Of a stretch of DNA of 33,904 nt, positions 30,859 through 33,904 are shown one piece after another. The translations under genes were made by a program, and so were the position numbers. Position 1 is the first letter of the stretch, and each line of letters begins with the position of its first letter. The notes under the pieces were generated by a model. That model saw nothing but the letters and a program-made list of their open reading frames with translations, searched no databases and was not told the DNA's origin. Source of the stretch: Kiritimatiellia bacterium (GTDB lineage Bacteria > Verrucomicrobiota > Kiritimatiellia > UBA8416 > JABMPJ01); the NCBI GenBank assembly GCA_016783675.1, contig JADHWE010000025.1, positions 1 to 33,904 of the forward strand, given 5' to 3'.

Positions 30859-32133
30859 ATGAAACGGAACCGTTTGATCAGCTCACTCTTCGCCGCCGTT
30901 CTGCTTCTGGCTCTCTCTGCCAGCGCGGCAAAGGATCCCGCACGCCCCTATGCGTGGCGGTTACCGCTGCAGGGAGAGGTGACGGCACGCCAGCACTATC
31001 GCGTGACGCTTCCCGGCGTTGTCTATGATCGCGCCTTGCAGTTCCCGACCGACCTGCGCGTGGTGGATGGGACGGCGGCCCTGTGGCCGCATGTCCTCCT
31101 TAAGACCGACAAGGGCGAGCTGCGTCACCTTGCCGTTGAGGAGCGCAACCGTTCCATTTCGAAAGGTGCGCGCCCCTATCACCGGCTCGACCTCGTGATG
31201 ACGGAACAGGGCGATGTGCGCCATGACCGCGTGATCATCAAGACTTCAGGCCAGCGCTTCATCCGCATGACCGAAGTCTATGGTGCGGAGGAGGGGGGCG
31301 ACTGGGTACTGTTGGGTAAAGGATACCTGATTCGGGATCACCGTCCGCATCACGTGCACCAGACCGCTGTCACCTATCCGCTTTCGGATTTTCCGCGCCT
31401 GCAGGTCCGGATTTACCCGAACGCCGAGGATGCGACGGAGGCCTTCACGGTGCAGTCGATCAAGGTTCAGGGCCACATCCGCATCCCGCCCGCGATGGAG
31501 TTGCTGGCCTCGGCGCCGGTCGAGACGGACGCGGCTGACAGAAAAGAGGACGCCGAGGTCCTTGTTGTTGATTTGGGGCACAAGAACCGGCCGTTCGATC
31601 GGGTGCGCATCCCGTGCGAGCGGGCCGATTACATCCGCACTGTCTCCATCCACGGGCGCAACGACGAGAAGGAAACATGGCGGTATCTCGGCTGCGGCGA
31701 CATCCAGGCCTTGGACGGATGCGTGCGGAGCAGCGTGGATGTGACGGGCAAGCACCGCTACGTGAAATGCTCTATCTTTCACTACGACGATCAGCCACTC
31801 GGTATCTCTGCGATAGAGGTGCTGGCCGTACCCGACGTCCTGCTTGTCGAAGCAGGCGAGGGGGGCGATCCTTGCCTCTACGTTGGCAACGAGTTTGCCA
31901 AGGCGCCGCGCTATGACTTGTCGCGTCGGCAGGACCGAGTGAAAGTGGCGACGCTGCCGCTGTTGGCATTGGGCGAGATCGAGGAGAACTCGGGCTATCG
32001 ACGTGGCGGGTTCGGGAAGCTGGGGCCCTGGCTGGCCGGGATTGCGGTCGCCCTGGTAAGCGTACTGGTTCTCTACGTTATCATCGGCATGCTGAAGCAG
32101 GCCGGTGCTCCTGCGGGTGACGCGAGCGGGTGA
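30859..32133 (+). CDS. DUF3999 family exported/membrane protein
   Basis: A 424-residue protein with a cleavable-looking signal peptide (residues 1-23, LISSLFAAVLLLALSASAA) and one C-terminal transmembrane helix (about 391-413, WLAGIAVALVSVLVLYVIIG) with a short cytosolic tail. The region between (YAWRLPLQGEVTARQHYRVTLPGVVYDRALQFPTDLRVVDGTAALWPHVL near the start) is beta-rich and matches the DUF3999 style. The function is unknown. It follows DUF2339, as in many Gram-negative genomes, so the two probably work together in the envelope. AGGGG lies before the ATG. It converges with the radical SAM gene, 21 nt apart. Confidence 0.85.
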   Translation: MKRNRLISSLFAAVLLLALSASAAKDPARPYAWRLPLQGEVTARQHYRVTLPGVVYDRALQFPTDLRVVDGTAALWPHVLLKTDKGELRHLAVEERNRSISKGARPYHRLDLVMTEQGDVRHDRVIIKTSGQRFIRMTEVYGAEEGGDWVLLGKGYLIRDHRPHHVHQTAVTYPLSDFPRLQVRIYPNAEDATEAFTVQSIKVQGHIRIPPAMELLASAPVETDAADRKEDAEVLVVDLGHKNRPFDRVRIPCERADYIRTVSIHGRNDEKETWRYLGCGDIQALDGCVRSSVDVTGKHRYVKCSIFHYDDQPLGISAIEVLAVPDVLLVEAGEGGDPCLYVGNEFAKAPRYDLSRRQDRVKVATLPLLALGEIEENSGYRRGGFGKLGPWLAGIAVALVSVLVLYVIIGMLKQAGAPAGDASG

Positions 32134-32154
32134 CCGCGGTCTTGATCATGCGGG

Positions 32155-33537
32155 TTAAGACACGGTGTCCCACTTGGGCATACCGCCCACGAGAGGGTGG
32201 AGCCTGTGTTTCACGAACTTGCGGAAGTATATATTGCCTAGCAGATTGTGCGAATATGCCTGCTGTTTCTGCCGCCCGAGCCAACGATGGGCGTCTGAGA
32301 AACGTCGCATGATGCTGACGGGGCTGTAGAATCGCCCATAGGCTTCCCAGTATTTGTTCTCCAATTCCTCGGGTGACATATGCTTGGGGCGAAAGACACA
32401 ATGGAAGGTGTCATAGAGCGAGTAGTCGCTGTGAAGAATACGCCCTTCCTCTTTCATTTGCGCATGCAGTTGCGTACCGGGCAGCGGGGTGAGAATGAAA
32501 GCGTAGAGCAGGTGAACACGCTGAGAAATCATCTCATCAACCGTTCGATCTATGGTTTCCGAGGTGTCTCCATCAAAGCCAAAGACAAGACTAACGTGTG
32601 TGTCAATTCCTGCTTTTCGGAACGCCCCCAGTGTTTTGCCGAAGCCCTGGGATAGGTTGAAAGACTTATCAACTGAGGCCAGACTCTCCGCGGACAAGCT
32701 CTCCATGCCGACGAAGGCGTTCATGCAACCGGATTGAGCGGCCAAGTCCAAGAGTTCCGGATCCTTGGCTGCCAGTGAGCTGAACTGACCGACCCATCGG
32801 ATGTTAAGCGGCATCAGGGCCCGGAAGAGCTCCTTGGCTCGAGCTGGCTGAGCGCCGATGTTGTCGTCAACAAAGAAGATATAGCTGCCGGGGAACTTTT
32901 TGACTTCATTCACGACATCTGGGATGGGGCGGAAGCGGAGTGTTCTTCCGAAGTGCAGCGAGGAGTAGCAGAACGCGCAGTTGTGCGGACATCCGCGGGA
33001 TGTCTCAACAGAGATACGTGATATGCCATGACCGGAAGCAGCTTGTTTTGCTTTGAGGAAATTCTCCTGATTGAGGAGATCAAACCGTGCGAGCGGCATG
33101 TTGTTCATTGAGAAGAACTCTTCGGCCCGATATATCTTCTGCAATCGGCCTTGCTTGAAGTCGTTGAGTAGGATAGGCCATGTTGTGTCGGCTTCGCCCA
33201 AGACCAATGCGTCAACATGGCCTATGAGTTCTTCGTGAACAGAGCTGACCCCAACACCGCCAGCCACAACCGTTACGCCGCGTTTTCGGAATTCGGTGGC
33301 GATCTGAATCACGCGTGGAACCTGCGGCAGAAGCGACGTAATACCCACCAGGTCAACGGGCGCATCAAAATCGATAGCCTCGATGCTGTCGTCAACAATG
33401 GACACCTCAAACTCAGGCGGCGTCAGGGCGGCGATATAGGGTAGCGCACGAGTAGGCGCCAATGCTCTTTCGAACCTCATCGGGTTCCCGCCGATGAGCT
33501 GAGCTGGCTTGACCAGCAATATGCGTCCCGCTTTCAT
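32155..33537 (-). CDS. Radical SAM protein with N-terminal B12-binding-like domain
   Basis: A 460-residue enzyme. The N-terminal part (about 1-150, GRILLVKPAQL to LVLGEADTTWPILLNDF) has the alpha/beta cobalamin-binding fold, but the classical D-x-H-x-x-G motif is not seen. The radical SAM domain carries SRGCPHNCAFCYSS (Cys183, Cys187, Cys190) for the 4Fe-4S cluster, FFVDDNIG, and FVGMESLSAESLASVDKSFN. The C-terminal 130 residues are helical, with a 'PLPGTQLH' turn and 'FSDAHRWLGRQ'. Such class B proteins often methylate or rearrange unactivated carbons; the substrate is unknown. The ATG at 33537 has GGAGGTGA 7 nt upstream, better than the frame start at 33588. No partner genes adjoin. Confidence 0.88.
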   Translation of the reverse strand: MKAGRILLVKPAQLIGGNPMRFERALAPTRALPYIAALTPPEFEVSIVDDSIEAIDFDAPVDLVGITSLLPQVPRVIQIATEFRKRGVTVVAGGVGVSSVHEELIGHVDALVLGEADTTWPILLNDFKQGRLQKIYRAEEFFSMNNMPLARFDLLNQENFLKAKQAASGHGISRISVETSRGCPHNCAFCYSSLHFGRTLRFRPIPDVVNEVKKFPGSYIFFVDDNIGAQPARAKELFRALMPLNIRWVGQFSSLAAKDPELLDLAAQSGCMNAFVGMESLSAESLASVDKSFNLSQGFGKTLGAFRKAGIDTHVSLVFGFDGDTSETIDRTVDEMISQRVHLLYAFILTPLPGTQLHAQMKEEGRILHSDYSLYDTFHCVFRPKHMSPEELENKYWEAYGRFYSPVSIMRRFSDAHRWLGRQKQQAYSHNLLGNIYFRKFVKHRLHPLVGGMPKWDTVS

Positions 33538-33642
33538 GGTGCTGTCACCTCCCATACCGACTGTTCCCGCGGTTTCGTTGTTCCGCAACTATGGACAATC
33601 TACAGCGGGGCATGGTATCCCGCTCACGGCCCATGGACAAGT

Positions 33643-33671
33643 AGCGTATAGAAGCTCCGGGCAGGGGTCAA
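33643..33671 (-). promoter_or_regulatory. Possible promoter of the radical SAM gene
   Basis: On the minus strand TTGACC (33671-33666), a 17-nt spacer and TACGCT (33648-33643) are placed about 106 nt upstream of the start codon. The -10 is weak. Confidence 0.35.
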
Positions 33672-33722
33672 GGTAGTGTGCCGGGCAGGACATTCCCCAG
33701 TTTTGAGCCTCGGGTCGAATAT

Positions 33723-33796
33723 GAGATCCCTCGGCTTCGCTCGGGATGACAATTCTCTAAGGCTATCTGTCATGCCGAGCGCAGCCGAGGCATCTC
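33723..33796. repeat. Inverted repeat at the right end of the window
   Basis: Arms 33723-33751 and 33768-33796 pair at 26 of 29 positions around a 16-nt loop; the central part of the arms is CTCGGCTTCGCTCGG. The 367-nt stretch 33538-33904 otherwise shows only a possible promoter and no coding sequence I can support. Confidence 0.85.
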
Positions 33797-33904
33797 TGCC
33801 CATTCGTGGGGCACGACATCCAATCCACTTCGCTGCACAGAATTGGGCTCTGTTTACAGGCGTTTCGCTTGAACCAGCAACAAGAACTGGGGATAGTCCT
33901 GGAG

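Overview
This is a GC-rich bacterial chromosomal segment, carrying 27 protein genes I consider intact, one clear pseudogene, two further gene remnants and four tRNA genes. No phylogenetic marker is decisive. The mix of housekeeping genes with TatA, omega, SmpB, GspL/GspM-like proteins, a MetZ/CysM sulfur pathway, UroD-family and Gfo/Idh/MocA catabolic enzymes, plus many palindromic intergenic repeats, fits a member of the Planctomycetes-Verrucomicrobia-Chlamydiae group, perhaps Kiritimatiellota or Verrucomicrobiota. That assignment is an inference.

Layout. 1-3 kb: pdxJ-acpS-nnr on the minus strand (vitamin B6 synthesis, acyl carrier protein activation, NAD(P)H repair). 3-5.3 kb: a THUMP-type rRNA methyltransferase diverges from a YfgM-like TPR membrane protein; tatA converges on the latter. 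5.5-10.3 kb: smpB, rpoZ, groEL, groES and dnaK, all on the minus strand, with a strong terminator after groEL and a near-perfect sigma-54 promoter in front of dnaK. 10.6-12.5 kb: an isolated GspL/GspM-like pair. 12.5-16.9 kb: nitroreductase, Gfo/Idh/MocA oxidoreductase, recN and a TraB/GumN protein. 16.9-23.6 kb: a Ser/Thr kinase, then carbohydrate-catabolic genes (uronate isomerase, HMGL-like aldolase, zinc polyol dehydrogenase, UroD-family protein) and the stump of an AraC-type regulator. 24-25.8 kb: two tRNA-Arg genes, serC, tRNA-His and, on the other strand, tRNA-Ser. 25.9-28.4 kb: metZ-osmC diverging from cysM; with serC this makes a serine/cysteine/homocysteine block. 28.6-32.1 kb: a DUF2339-DUF3999 membrane/envelope pair. 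32.2-33.5 kb: a radical SAM enzyme with a cobalamin-binding-like N-terminal domain.

Intergenic DNA is the most unusual part. Three repeat classes recur. (i) Long inverted repeats built on AGGGCGAGCTCTCCGAGCG or on GACGCTCGCCCTCC. (ii) Short arrays with a strict 7-nt period whose units differ between loci (GCAGTRA, GGCTGTA, GTCRGAR, GTKTCRG), three of them at the ends of genes. (iii) Solitary long inverted repeats. Some supply stop codons or mark gene breakpoints. Scars of mobile DNA are also visible: an integrase N-terminal stump in frame with an aldolase, and an 18-bp copy of a tRNA-Ser 3' end that forms the last codons of metZ.
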